Part shown: piece by piece, positions 14,767-23,279 of the stretch
Numbering within the stretch: the first letter of the stretch is position 1
How the letters are laid out: every line of letters begins with the position of its first letter
From: Candidatus Baltobacteraceae bacterium
GTDB lineage: Bacteria; Vulcanimicrobiota; Vulcanimicrobiia; Vulcanimicrobiales; Vulcanimicrobiaceae
Length of the DNA stretch: 64,000 nucleotides
Direction: 5' to 3'
Assembly (NCBI GenBank): GCA_036488875.1
Contig: DASXGW010000013.1
Coordinates: 231,281 to 295,280, forward strand
The notes under the pieces: model-generated
What the model was told of the DNA's origin: nothing
What the model saw: the letters and a program-made list of their open reading frames with translations, nothing else
The model's database searches: none
Program-made: the position numbers and the translations under genes

Positions 14767-16587
14767 TTGGAACTGTTGCGATTTTCGGACCTCGAGTGTC
14801 ATTACGGGGCGCGCGAAGTCTTCGCCGGTGCGACCGGTGTTTTCAACGATGGCGAGCGGATCGGCCTGGTCGGTGCGAACGGCGCAGGAAAGACGTCGCT
14901 ATTACGCCTGCTCGCGGGCGTCGAGCCCCCGTTCGGTGGGAAGATCGTTAGGGCGAAAGACGTTCGGCTCGGCTATCTCGCGCAGGGTGTCGCCGATGAA
15001 ACCGAATCTACGCTGCAAGAACTGATCGATCTGGCGCTTGCGAAGGTCGACGCGGAATCGTGGGCGCAGCGCAATAAAGCGCTGCACGTCATGTTAGCGG
15101 CATTCGGCTTTACACCGGCCGAATACCAGCGCCCGCTGCGCGCCTTTTCCGGCGGTCAGCGAGCCAAGGCGGCGCTTGCACATCTTTTGATCGACGAGCC
15201 GGACTTCTTCCTTCTCGACGAGCCGACCAACCATCTCGATATAGGGACGGTGCGATGGCTGGAAACGTTCATCGCAAACGATCGCCGCGGGTATATCGTC
15301 GTTTCGCACGACCGCTATTTTCTCGATCGAATCGCGACGCGAATTTGGGAAATCGAGCGCGCACGATTGCACGCTTACGCGCCTTCGGCCGCGGCCTATA
15401 CCGCATACGTCGCTCAGAAACAAACGCGACTGGAAGAAGAACGGCGAGCCTATGAACGTTTCGTTGCCGAGCGTGATAAGCGACGCGCGACGATCGCCGG
15501 ATTGCGTACCACGCACACCTCGTCGGACTACAGCCAAGTGCGCAGCCGCGAGAAGCAACTTGCGCGCGTCGAGGCGACGGTAGAAGCGCCGGCACCGGTC
15601 GCAGCTCCACGCGGTATCGCGGTACGGCTGGAGAAGGTGCGCCGCGGCGGCGGGTACGTTTTCGAGACGACTGACGTTGGGAAGTCGTACGCCCGCGCGT
15701 TGTTTTCCAATCTCACCGTCCGCGTTGACCGAGGGGAATGTCTTGCCGTCGTCGGCCCGAATGGGTCGGGGAAGTCGACGCTTCTCAAAATCTTGTCCGG
15801 CGAACTTGCGCCCGATGCCGGCTCGGTGCGGTTCAATCCGGCGGCTCAGGTGGCGTACTACGCGCAAAACTCCCACGAGCAACTCAACATGGACGCCAGC
15901 GCCGTAGAAGCTGTGCTGGCGGCATCCGGTGGGACGAATTGGGAGGCGCGAACGTTGCTGGGGCGCATGCGGATCGGCGGCGACGCGGCCGATAAACCGG
16001 TGCGTGACTTTTCAGGCGGCGAGCGGCGGCGAATTATGCTCGCGTGCCTGACGGCCCGCAAAGCCGACGTTCTGTTGCTCGACGAGCCCACTAACGATCT
16101 CGACATCGATAGCCGCGAAGCGTTGGAAAGCGTTCTGAGCGACTACGCGGGTGCGATCGTCGTCGTGTCGCACGACCGCTTCCTGCTCTCACGATTATGC
16201 GATCGCGTCCTTTGGATCGAAAGCGGACAGTGGGGAATCGTCGAGGGTGCCTACGACGATTACGAAGCATCTCAGCGAGACCGCGAGCGTGCTTCCCTCG
16301 AGCAGACGGCCCCCGACACGGAAGAGCGCCCCAAGACGTCGCGCCAAACGCCGTTGCGGATTCGGTCGCAGCTGCAAACGCGAATCGACCGGATCGAACG
16401 CGAGATCGAACGGCTCGACGCTCGGACTGCCGAAATCGAGGCACTATTCGAACAGCCCGAAGTCAACACCGACCACGTGCGATCGTTAGCGCTAAGTAAA
16501 GAACTCGCCGACGTGCGATCGCAAAGCGGCGAACTCGTCGCACGCTGGGAGTCGCTGCACGCCGAGCTCGAAGCGATGGACGCTTAA
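14767..16587 (+). CDS. ABC-F family ATP-binding protein
   Basis: A 606-residue soluble protein with two ABC ATPase domains and no membrane part. Walker A motifs are GANGAGKT (36-43) and GPNGSGKST; signatures are FSGGQRAKAAL and FSGGERRRIML; Walker B motifs are LLDEPTNHLD and LLDEPTNDLD. An interdomain linker rich in charged residues (about 205-255) and a C-terminal coiled coil (about 520-605) complete the Uup/EttA/YdiF-type layout. ABC-F proteins act on the ribosome as translation factors or give antibiotic protection. TTG 14767 is used as the start because the first beta-strand follows directly. Its stop overlaps that of the convergent gene. Confidence 0.92.
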   Translation: MELLRFSDLECHYGAREVFAGATGVFNDGERIGLVGANGAGKTSLLRLLAGVEPPFGGKIVRAKDVRLGYLAQGVADETESTLQELIDLALAKVDAESWAQRNKALHVMLAAFGFTPAEYQRPLRAFSGGQRAKAALAHLLIDEPDFFLLDEPTNHLDIGTVRWLETFIANDRRGYIVVSHDRYFLDRIATRIWEIERARLHAYAPSAAAYTAYVAQKQTRLEEERRAYERFVAERDKRRATIAGLRTTHTSSDYSQVRSREKQLARVEATVEAPAPVAAPRGIAVRLEKVRRGGGYVFETTDVGKSYARALFSNLTVRVDRGECLAVVGPNGSGKSTLLKILSGELAPDAGSVRFNPAAQVAYYAQNSHEQLNMDASAVEAVLAASGGTNWEARTLLGRMRIGGDAADKPVRDFSGGERRRIMLACLTARKADVLLLDEPTNDLDIDSREALESVLSDYAGAIVVVSHDRFLLSRLCDRVLWIESGQWGIVEGAYDDYEASQRDRERASLEQTAPDTEERPKTSRQTPLRIRSQLQTRIDRIEREIERLDARTAEIEALFEQPEVNTDHVRSLALSKELADVRSQSGELVARWESLHAELEAMDA

Positions 16588-17555
16588 AGCGTCGACTGCA
16601 CTTCTCCGTAGAACGACGGCCACTTGGTCGATGGAACGAGATCCTCCGCGGCGTACCACCAGAAGCCGGCGCGGGTGAAGCGCGTCAAACTCGGCGGAAC
16701 GATCGACATATAGTACGAGAAGATGCTCTGCGCGTCCGAAAGCGAGCCGGTGGTAATGGGGGCAGCCATGCCGATCTCGCCAAAGCCGACCCTGGCGTTG
16801 GGAAAGTCGGCTGCCAAACGCGCGAAAATCTTGTTCCACTGCGCGACGCTGGGCCGCGCACCGTAGTTCCCGGCTTCGTAATACGAAACCAGTACGTAGC
16901 GCAGGCCGCGATGCATCGAAGCCGGCACGTAGGTGCGCTCCCACGAAATCATGTCGTATCCGGGCGTCACCCACTTCGGGACCTGGTAGTAGAGCGTCAT
17001 TTCCGTCGTCAGCCCGCGCGCGCTGACGATGTCGTACATGGCCTTCACCTTCGACATCACGTCGTTCGCCTGGGCGGCGCATTCGTGCGACGAAGGGCAG
17101 CGCACTCTGCTCAGCCATTCGCCATTGACTTCGTTGCCGATCTCCCAGAGATCCGTATCGCTCGCGAGTGCGTTCACGTACGCCTTCGTGCGCGCCTTGA
17201 TTTGAGCGAGCGAATAGCGTTTGATCGAAGAACTGTCGGCCAGTTCGCCCATGGTATGCGCCGATTGGTGCAAGGCGTGCATCCCCGACGCGTAGCACGA
17301 CGGCCCGATTGGATCGAACACCACGCGAACCGTCGGACGATTCAGCGCCTTCACTGTCGCCAGCTCGTCCGAACTCACGCCGCACCGGCTCGAGAGATCG
17401 TCGTAGGTTATGCCGCGCAGGTTCGCAGGCAGCGCGAATGCGTTGCGCGCGGCCACGCCCGGTTGCGGCATTTGAGCGATCGGCGGAGCGCCCGCGGGAC
17501 CGCCAGTGCATGCCGCAACGCCGAGAAGCAAAACGACTGCGATAGTTCTACGCAT
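16584..17555 (-). CDS. Glycoside hydrolase-like lipoprotein (TIM-barrel, clan GH-A type)
   Basis: A 323-residue protein starting at ATG 17555 with signal peptide MRRTIAVVLLLGVAAC and lipobox (VAAC). An upstream extension is not supported. The mature part looks like a (beta/alpha)8 glycosidase. LWEIGNEVNGEW puts a candidate acid/base Glu at residue 142 after Asn141, and VGFGEIGM a candidate nucleophile at Glu260. Such enzymes hydrolyse glycosides at the cell surface; the substrate cannot be deduced. Overlaps the end of the ABC-F gene. A TATAA-like AT-rich patch at 17560-17590 may carry the promoter. Confidence 0.7.
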   Translation of the reverse strand: MRRTIAVVLLLGVAACTGGPAGAPPIAQMPQPGVAARNAFALPANLRGITYDDLSSRCGVSSDELATVKALNRPTVRVVFDPIGPSCYASGMHALHQSAHTMGELADSSSIKRYSLAQIKARTKAYVNALASDTDLWEIGNEVNGEWLSRVRCPSSHECAAQANDVMSKVKAMYDIVSARGLTTEMTLYYQVPKWVTPGYDMISWERTYVPASMHRGLRYVLVSYYEAGNYGARPSVAQWNKIFARLAADFPNARVGFGEIGMAAPITTGSLSDAQSIFSYYMSIVPPSLTRFTRAGFWWYAAEDLVPSTKWPSFYGEVQSTL

Positions 17556-17610
17556 GCAGTTGTATTTATACTCGGGGCGATATGATAACCTTTGCCGGCC
17601 TGTAGTCGTT

Positions 17611-19365
17611 TCACTCTTGTTTGCCGCCCTGGATCCAATCGGCAAAAGCCGCGACCTTTTCTGGTGTCCAAGCGCCGTCGCACGGCATCGTACCAGCTTT
17701 GACCCGCTCGAGTATCGCGTCGGCATGAGCGCTTACGTCGGCATACGCCCACAGATCGAATGCAAATTGCATCGATTTGCGATCGCGCTCTCGAAAAAGC
17801 GCTTTAACGTGCTTGGCGAAACTGACCGGCTCGCCCGGAGCCGGCAAGTCCACTTGAACTTCTTCGTGCGGCGCTAGCGCCGATACACGGCTGCCCGGCG
17901 GTCCGGCGCTGGTGGTCCACTCCCAGTGAGGCATCGGCATGTGCTGCGGAGGCTGCGCGTTGGTCTGCGAGTTTTCAACGGCCAAGCGCGATCCCCACTC
18001 GATGTACGCCTGGAACGCGGAGCGGAACTCGGGATCGTTCGGAAGACCGGATTCACGCGCAGATTGCAACAAGAGCGTGACCCAGCGAGCGCGCATTTCT
18101 TCGGTGAGGCATTTGCCGAGATGCTGCGAGAGCATACGCGGATAGCCGCCGTACTCCGAGCTATAACGTTTTGGGCCGCCGAAGACCTCGCCTAACCACT
18201 TCGCCACTCGTTGCGGATGATCGGCGGACATATTTGCGAACAGCGGTGCAAGCAAATCGTCCGCGGGCACGAATTTTTCGTAAAATAGGCGAGTCATGCG
18301 CGTGAGTGCGGGCAGCCCTCCCGCCCACTCGAAAATCGAAGGCTGGCGGTCCGGCGGCGGTAGGGGATCACGAAACTCGACGTACCAGTGCATCCCGGTA
18401 CAAAATGGTTTATTCTGCGCGTGACCGCACCGGCATAACGCGCAGTGTTCGAAGGACGCACCGGCATTACGAACGACATCGTTGCCTTGGTCGTCACGTA
18501 GCGCAATCGGACCGGTGACGCGATACGGGCCGTCTTTAGAGACTTCAATCGCCGGTTGTCGCCGGCCGTGCCAATTGACATCTGCTCGCGCCTCGACGCC
18601 ATCGACCGCATAGCTCAGAGCACCGGACGGGCAGTCGCGAACCGCGCGAATAATCTCGTCCATGCGGCCGCCGCTCGGCGCGACGAACGGCTCGCTTTTC
18701 GTCCGGAACACCTTGCTCAGGCGGTCGCTGCAGTAGCCGGAATGCTGACACGTGCCGCGATTATCCAAGATCGTGACCTGCTGACCCACGTAGACGTCTT
18801 GGCGGTCCGGTACCCGTTTGGGATCCTTCGCATCATCGAAGCCGATCTTCGCGTGGCTGCCGTCGCAGTACGGTTTGATCGCGGACGCACCGCAACGGCA
18901 AAGAGCCATCTGCGGAAATGCAGACAACGGCTCGCCCAGCCACGTGACCAGGTTCTTTACATTGGTAACTAACAGCGGACCGTTGTGTGAAAGGCGTATT
19001 TCGGCATCTAACCCGTTATAGAGCGCTTCGAGTTCGGCAATGCGTGCCGCGACTGCGTTCGCGTCCGACGACACTTCGGCGCATGCAAGCTGCGCAAGCG
19101 CGGCAGTAGCCTCAAGCAACGCAGTCGGCGGAAGTCCCTCGCGACGCCACGCTGCTGCGCGTTTCGCCAGATCCCATAGCGACTCGGCCGGCTCGTGCGC
19201 GAGCTGAGGTAGATCGTCTTCGCTACCGGCTAGTGCCGTCAATGGGCGAATAACCGAATCATCGAGCCGCGCGGCGACGCCATCGCTGCCTCCATCGTCT
19301 AAAGAAGCGCGCAACCGGCGCACGCCGGAAAGTAGGTCTCTATAGGTCGAAGCGGTTGTGGGCAT
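17611..19365 (-). CDS. Multidomain CDGSH iron-sulfur / truncated haemoglobin fusion protein
   Basis: A 584-residue cytoplasmic protein; ATG 19365 follows AAGGAGAG. The N-terminal helical region (1-130) is of unknown type. The first CDGSH-type 2Fe-2S motif has ligands C156, C158, C167 and H171. A divergent ferredoxin-like segment (C206, C212, C245 in DCPSGAL) follows. The second CDGSH-like motif (C311, C313, C322, H326) has TGMH in place of DGSH. A group-2 truncated globin spans about 343-465 (candidate proximal His415), and the C-terminal tail carries MPCDGAWTPEKVAAFADWI, reminiscent of the end of cytochrome c domains but without CXXCH. Redox sensing or NO/O2 chemistry is plausible but unproven. 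Confidence 0.85.
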   Translation of the reverse strand: MPTTASTYRDLLSGVRRLRASLDDGGSDGVAARLDDSVIRPLTALAGSEDDLPQLAHEPAESLWDLAKRAAAWRREGLPPTALLEATAALAQLACAEVSSDANAVAARIAELEALYNGLDAEIRLSHNGPLLVTNVKNLVTWLGEPLSAFPQMALCRCGASAIKPYCDGSHAKIGFDDAKDPKRVPDRQDVYVGQQVTILDNRGTCQHSGYCSDRLSKVFRTKSEPFVAPSGGRMDEIIRAVRDCPSGALSYAVDGVEARADVNWHGRRQPAIEVSKDGPYRVTGPIALRDDQGNDVVRNAGASFEHCALCRCGHAQNKPFCTGMHWYVEFRDPLPPPDRQPSIFEWAGGLPALTRMTRLFYEKFVPADDLLAPLFANMSADHPQRVAKWLGEVFGGPKRYSSEYGGYPRMLSQHLGKCLTEEMRARWVTLLLQSARESGLPNDPEFRSAFQAYIEWGSRLAVENSQTNAQPPQHMPMPHWEWTTSAGPPGSRVSALAPHEEVQVDLPAPGEPVSFAKHVKALFRERDRKSMQFAFDLWAYADVSAHADAILERVKAGTMPCDGAWTPEKVAAFADWIQGGKQE

Positions 19366-19479
19366 TTTCTCTCCTTGGCACCCTAGAATGTCGGGTCGCC
19401 TCCGTTCGGTTGCGCCCATAATCGCCGGGGCAGGCTAGCTAGCGACGCACTACTAATCCAAAATGCAAAAGGAGCTCCA

Positions 19480-19677
19480 ATGCACGTGATTTTATCAACA
19501 ACGCTCCTCGCGGTTCTCGTCATGCCGGTCTATCCGGAAGCGCAGCCCGGAACTGCAGCGCCTCCGCTAGCTTCGGCGCGCGGGACGCGTTCGATGCACG
19601 GTAAGCGATTCGATGTGGTCGAGTATTGCGTCGACCGCGGCCTCCAACGGTTTGGTATTGCGCCGAAGCTGCGTTAA
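19480..19677 (+). pseudogene. Possible truncated secreted-protein gene (signal peptide only)
   Basis: An AAGGAGCTCCA ribosome site precedes ATG 19480. The first 20 codons encode a signal-peptide-like stretch (MHVILSTTLLAVLVMPVYPE) and then low-complexity sequence. The frame soon runs antisense into the 3' end of the tetR gene (19567 onward). This looks like the leftover start of an exported-protein gene cut by arrival of the tetR operon; chance is also possible. Confidence 0.3.
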
Positions 19678-20214
19678 TACCAACCCGCCCTGAACGGCCG
19701 CAAGCAGCGCCGTCGCCAACCGATCGGGATCGGCATCCCTTCGCAACTGCCCGCCGGCGTGCATCTCGCGCAATCCGCTTCGAATTCCGTCTTCCCAACG
19801 CGAAAACGCTCGGTTGAGGTCGATTCGGAACTCCGGAACGATCTCGACGATTTCACTCGAAAGGGTTCCCAGCGGACAGCCGCCGGCGCAATGCCCCCCG
19901 CGCTGAATGCGCACGAGCAGATCCCGCCATTCGCGCAAGGCCCGCATGCTGTTGAGATGCCCCAAGAACTCTTTTTGTGCCCCGATGACCGCGTCGGTCT
20001 GGTGGGCGATCACGGCGCGCACGAGAGCCATCTTATCTTTAAAGTAATGGTAGAGTTGCGACGAGCTCACTGCGGCCGCATCGCGGACTTCCTCGGTCGT
20101 CGTCCCCGCTACCCCGCGCTCGTGAATGAGGCGGGCGGCCGCGGCCACGATGCGCTCCCGCGTCGCAAGCCCCTTGGGAGTAAAGCTCTGATCTTTGGCT
20201 GTTAGCGTCCTCAT
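19567..20214 (-). CDS. TetR/AcrR-family transcriptional regulator
   Basis: A 215-residue repressor. The N-terminal helix-turn-helix runs from about residue 15 to 62 (ATRERIVAAAARLIHERG, then TTTEEVRDAAAVSSSQLYHYFKDK). The C-terminal ligand/dimer domain includes GGHCAGGCPLGTL, close to the pattern of TetR_C_11-like regulators (QacR/YxaF type). ATG 20214 is preferred because an upstream TTG at 20250 would overlap the operator. It is divergent from the SDR-DUF417-peroxiredoxin operon and probably represses it and itself through the palindrome at 20244-20272. Confidence 0.9.
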   Translation of the reverse strand: MRTLTAKDQSFTPKGLATRERIVAAAARLIHERGVAGTTTEEVRDAAAVSSSQLYHYFKDKMALVRAVIAHQTDAVIGAQKEFLGHLNSMRALREWRDLLVRIQRGGHCAGGCPLGTLSSEIVEIVPEFRIDLNRAFSRWEDGIRSGLREMHAGGQLRRDADPDRLATALLAAVQGGLVLTQLRRNTKPLEAAVDAILDHIESLTVHRTRPARRS

Positions 20215-20243
20215 CGTTCGAAATCGCCCTTTTTGGAGTTGAT

Positions 20244-20272
20244 AATCCAATTTAGCACACTTATATTGGATT
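20244..20272. promoter_or_regulatory. Palindromic operator between tetR and the redox operon
   Basis: AATCCAAT (20244-20251) and ATTGGATT (20265-20272) are exact 8-bp inverted arms separated by 13 bp. They are centred in the 83-bp divergent intergenic region, which suits binding by the adjacent TetR protein. The AT-rich spacer probably overlaps promoter elements. Confidence 0.7.
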
Positions 20273-20297
20273 TACCACTCCAGTTTAAGGAAAGGCA

Positions 20298-21059
20298 ATG
20301 GATAACAACCGCACCCTTCAAGATCTCAACGGCCGTACCGCCCTCGTCACCGGCGCAACCAGCGGCATCGGCAAAGCAACCGCGCTCGCGCTCGCGCGGC
20401 GTGGAGCGCGTGTTCTTATCTCAGGCCGCGACGAAGTTCGGGGTCAATCCGTCGTGTCGGCTATCCGGGCTGAAAACGGGGCCGCCGATTTCTTGCAAGC
20501 GGACCTCAGCGACGCCGATTCTACGCGGAAGCTAGCGCAGCGCGCACTGGAAATCGCCGGTCGTGTCGACATCCTCGTGAATAACGCCGGCGCCTTCCCG
20601 TTCGGGCCGACCGCGCAAACGCCGCCGGATGTGTTCGACGACGTTTTCGCTACCAACGTGCGGGCGCCGTTTATTCTCGTTGGGGAGTTGGCGCCGAAAA
20701 TGGCGGACCGCGGCAAAGGCGCCATCATCAACCTGAGCAGCATGGTCAGTGAGTTTGGTATGGCGGGAATGGCGCTGTACGGTTCGAGTAAAGCGGCGAT
20801 CAATTTGCTTACGAAGGCGTGGGCCGCGGAGTTTGGCCCCAGTGGCGTGCGAGTGAACGCCGTCAGCCCGGGCCCGACTCGCACGGAAGGAACGGCCGCG
20901 ATGGGGGACGGTCTCGCGCAGCTTGCCGCCGCAGCGCCCGCCGGCCATCCGGCGTCTCCTGAAGAGATCGCCGACGCGATCGTCTATCTTGCTTCCGATC
21001 GCGCAAGTTTCGTGCACGGCGTCGTGCTGCCGGTCGACGGCGGCCGAACGGCCGTATAA
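20298..21059 (+). CDS. Short-chain dehydrogenase/reductase
   Basis: A 253-residue classical SDR. The cofactor loop is TGATSGIGKATAL (18-30), with NNAGAFPFG near 95. The catalytic Ser lies in NLSSMVSEFG, and Tyr/Lys in LYGSSKAAI. The C-terminal HGVVLPVDGGRTAV tail is standard. It oxidises or reduces an unknown carbonyl/alcohol substrate with NAD(P). AAGGAAAGG precedes the ATG. It is the first gene of an operon (next gene 11 bp downstream) under the divergent TetR regulator. Such TetR-SDR pairs usually respond to electrophiles or xenobiotics; that is inference. Confidence 0.93.
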   Translation: MDNNRTLQDLNGRTALVTGATSGIGKATALALARRGARVLISGRDEVRGQSVVSAIRAENGAADFLQADLSDADSTRKLAQRALEIAGRVDILVNNAGAFPFGPTAQTPPDVFDDVFATNVRAPFILVGELAPKMADRGKGAIINLSSMVSEFGMAGMALYGSSKAAINLLTKAWAAEFGPSGVRVNAVSPGPTRTEGTAAMGDGLAQLAAAAPAGHPASPEEIADAIVYLASDRASFVHGVVLPVDGGRTAV

Positions 21060-21070
21060 AGGAGCGATCA

Positions 21071-21562
21071 ATGACGACGACAACCCTTCGGAGATCTCGC
21101 ACGACCGACGTAGCCGCTTTCTCAACGAGAGCCGGGTTATGGATCGGACGCTATGGACTAGTCGCGATACTCCTACTTATCGGAGGCTTGAAGTTCACGC
21201 ACGGCGAGGCTTTAGGAATCCAGCCGCTGGTCTCTCACAGCCCGCTCATGTCTTGGATGTACTCGCTGACCGGCGTGGACGGCGTTTCACGCGCGATCGG
21301 TACGATCGAGATCGCGGTAGCGTTACTCATCGCGTCGCGGCCGATATCGGCGATCGCGTCGGCGGCCGGCAGCCTTTTGGCAATCGTCACCTTTCTCACC
21401 ACGCTCTCTTTTCTGCTGAGTACTCCCGGCGTATGGGCACCGGCCTTCCCCGCACTATCGGGTACGGGCGCATTCCTCATCAAGGACCTTTGCCTGTTGG
21501 CCTGTGCCGCGTTCACGGCCGGGGAAGCACTCGCAGCTGCGGCGAGCAAAGGAGCGGTGTAA
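21071..21562 (+). CDS. DUF417 (YkgB/RclC-like) membrane protein
   Basis: A 163-residue inner membrane protein with four hydrophobic segments (LVAILLLIGGLKFTHGEALGI; AIGTIEIAVALLIAS; AGSLLAIVTFLTTLSFLLS; C-terminal DLCLLACAAFTAGEAL). The pattern GGLKFTHGEA...PLVSHSPLMSW and the late TPGVW...GTGAFLIKDL match DUF417. The family includes RclC, part of the reactive-chlorine response of enteric bacteria. Its place between an SDR and a peroxiredoxin-like gene supports an oxidative-stress role. The next start is 2 bp after its stop. Confidence 0.85.
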   Translation: MTTTTLRRSRTTDVAAFSTRAGLWIGRYGLVAILLLIGGLKFTHGEALGIQPLVSHSPLMSWMYSLTGVDGVSRAIGTIEIAVALLIASRPISAIASAAGSLLAIVTFLTTLSFLLSTPGVWAPAFPALSGTGAFLIKDLCLLACAAFTAGEALAAAASKGAV

Positions 21563-21563
21563 C

Positions 21564-22256
21564 GTGTCGTTGGCAGATCAGCTAGCTAAACTAAAGCACG
21601 ATTTCGAGGCAAAAGCACCGCCGGAGACGATAGAAAAAATACACCGAGCTACGGCGGAGCTCGCGCGCTCCGGGATCCTCGAGCGCACGCTGAAGAAAGG
21701 CGATCTCGCTCCCGAGTTCGTGCTTCCCGACGTCAACGGCGTCCCGGTATCCTCGGCGGACCTCCGGCGAAACGGTCCCTTAATCGTCAGCTTCTTCCGA
21801 GGTAAATGGTGCCCGTACTGCAATCTGGAGTTGTCGGCGCTGGCTAAAATCTATCCGCGCGTCAAAGAGCTTGGGGCGGAGCTGGTCGTGATCTCGCCGC
21901 AAAAAAGTGAGTTCAGCGCCGACCTCGTGAAGCCATATCGCATCGGGTTTCCCATACTGCGCGATTTCCACAACGAAATCGCGGAACAATTCGGAATCGC
22001 TTTTACGCTGCCGGAGTATCTCGACGCACTCTACCGTGAGTTCGGGAACGACTCAAAGGCCTGGAACGAGACCGAGGTTTGGCAGTTGCCGATACCGGCG
22101 CGGTTCCTCATCACGCCTGACGGAACGATTGCCGATGCGGAGGTTAACCCGGACTACACCGTTCGACCGGAGCCCGAAACGATTCTCGAGCGGCTCAAAG
22201 CGCTGAAAGCACCGGGAGTCATCCAAAATCCTACGAAGGACGTATTGCGAGCATGA
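21564..22256 (+). CDS. Peroxiredoxin-like protein (AhpC/TSA family)
   Basis: A 230-residue thioredoxin-fold protein. GTG 21564 is chosen since AAAGGAGC lies just upstream and the helical N-terminus starts there. The active site is FFRGKWCPYCNLEL (CxxC), like the PRX-like2/AhpC-TSA subgroup rather than typical 2-Cys peroxiredoxins. The C-terminus includes PARFLITPDGTIADAEVNPDYT. It probably reduces peroxides or thiols in the cytoplasm. It overlaps the next start by 4 bp (ATGA). Confidence 0.88.
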   Translation: MSLADQLAKLKHDFEAKAPPETIEKIHRATAELARSGILERTLKKGDLAPEFVLPDVNGVPVSSADLRRNGPLIVSFFRGKWCPYCNLELSALAKIYPRVKELGAELVVISPQKSEFSADLVKPYRIGFPILRDFHNEIAEQFGIAFTLPEYLDALYREFGNDSKAWNETEVWQLPIPARFLITPDGTIADAEVNPDYTVRPEPETILERLKALKAPGVIQNPTKDVLRA

Positions 22257-23272
22257 AAGCACTTTTTGCGGCGTCTTTCGCCGCCCTCATTTGCGCAGGA
22301 ACCGGCTTTGCGGACGCTGCGTCCGAACCGGCCTCAGCGTTTTTCTTCCCCAGCGTCATCTCGGTCGACACGTCGACGCACACCGCGACGTTTCCGCTTC
22401 GCCGCGGCGAGTCGCACGGACAGACGGTCTGGTACGTCGTCACCGACGCGTCCGACGCCGGAGTAGCAAAGCGTTACGGTGTCGTCTACGCACCCGGCAT
22501 CGCCAAGCTTGGCGATAGCGCGATCGTCGCGGCGACGATGCACAACGGTATCGTAGCGTTTGCCGGTAAGCCCGATTTTTCACCGGAACGCTCGTACGTT
22601 GCCGGAACCGGCGGATTTCCGCCCGCGTCGGCAAAACCCGGCGCGATTGGCGACGACGGGTATTCACCGTTCGTGCGTGTTGATGGTACGGCCGGAGTTC
22701 TCAACGCGCCGATCGTTGCGAGCGGGAACGGACCGTTCGACGTAACGACGCACTCCGATACCGAAGACCGCGTCGTTGCCATCGACACCACTAAAGGTAC
22801 CGTTACTCTCGCGCTGGCGCGTGGATTCTTTAACGGTAAGCCAATCTATTACGTGAGCACCGACGCGTCCGACCCGACCGCCGCAGCAGTCGAGCGCGCA
22901 ACCTACGTGCCGCGCCTAGCGAAGGCCGATTCGGCGGGTGAAATCCCGATCGGTGTCGTTGCCAACGGACCGCAGACCGGCGACGCCGTTCAGGGCTTGG
23001 CATACCTCGCGCTCAAAACGCCAATAGGCGACGATGCCACGGCGGCAAACGCGGCGACGATCGGCTCCCCGTTCAACGTCCTCTCGCTGGTGCCGGATAC
23101 ATCCAAGCCGTATGCGTCCAACGCCTACACGCCGCTGTGGTCGGTATTCGTCGTCGGCGAGGCGCAAAGCAAACGTCTCACCTCATACGCCGACGTCGGA
23201 CCGCTCGCCACGCCCGCGGGATTCGCCGTCAACTGTCCGGCGATCGCGTTGGACACGAGCGGCGGATACTAG
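22253..23272 (+). CDS. Secreted protein with internally duplicated domain
   Basis: A 339-residue exported protein with signal peptide MKALFAASFAALICAGTGFADA. Two similar units are visible. VISVDTSTHTATFPLRRGESHGQTVWYVVTDASD (about 34-67) and VVAIDTTKGTVTLALARGFFNGKPIYYVSTDASD (about 172-205) share order and spacing, each followed by ...YAPGIAKL or YVPRLAKA. This looks like the DUF7482-type proteins annotated in many soil bacteria. No catalytic motif is evident. It is coupled to the peroxiredoxin-like gene by an ATGA overlap, so it belongs to the TetR operon. Function unknown. Confidence 0.7.
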   Translation: MKALFAASFAALICAGTGFADAASEPASAFFFPSVISVDTSTHTATFPLRRGESHGQTVWYVVTDASDAGVAKRYGVVYAPGIAKLGDSAIVAATMHNGIVAFAGKPDFSPERSYVAGTGGFPPASAKPGAIGDDGYSPFVRVDGTAGVLNAPIVASGNGPFDVTTHSDTEDRVVAIDTTKGTVTLALARGFFNGKPIYYVSTDASDPTAAAVERATYVPRLAKADSAGEIPIGVVANGPQTGDAVQGLAYLALKTPIGDDATAANAATIGSPFNVLSLVPDTSKPYASNAYTPLWSVFVVGEAQSKRLTSYADVGPLATPAGFAVNCPAIALDTSGGY

Positions 23273-23279
23273 TCGAGCC

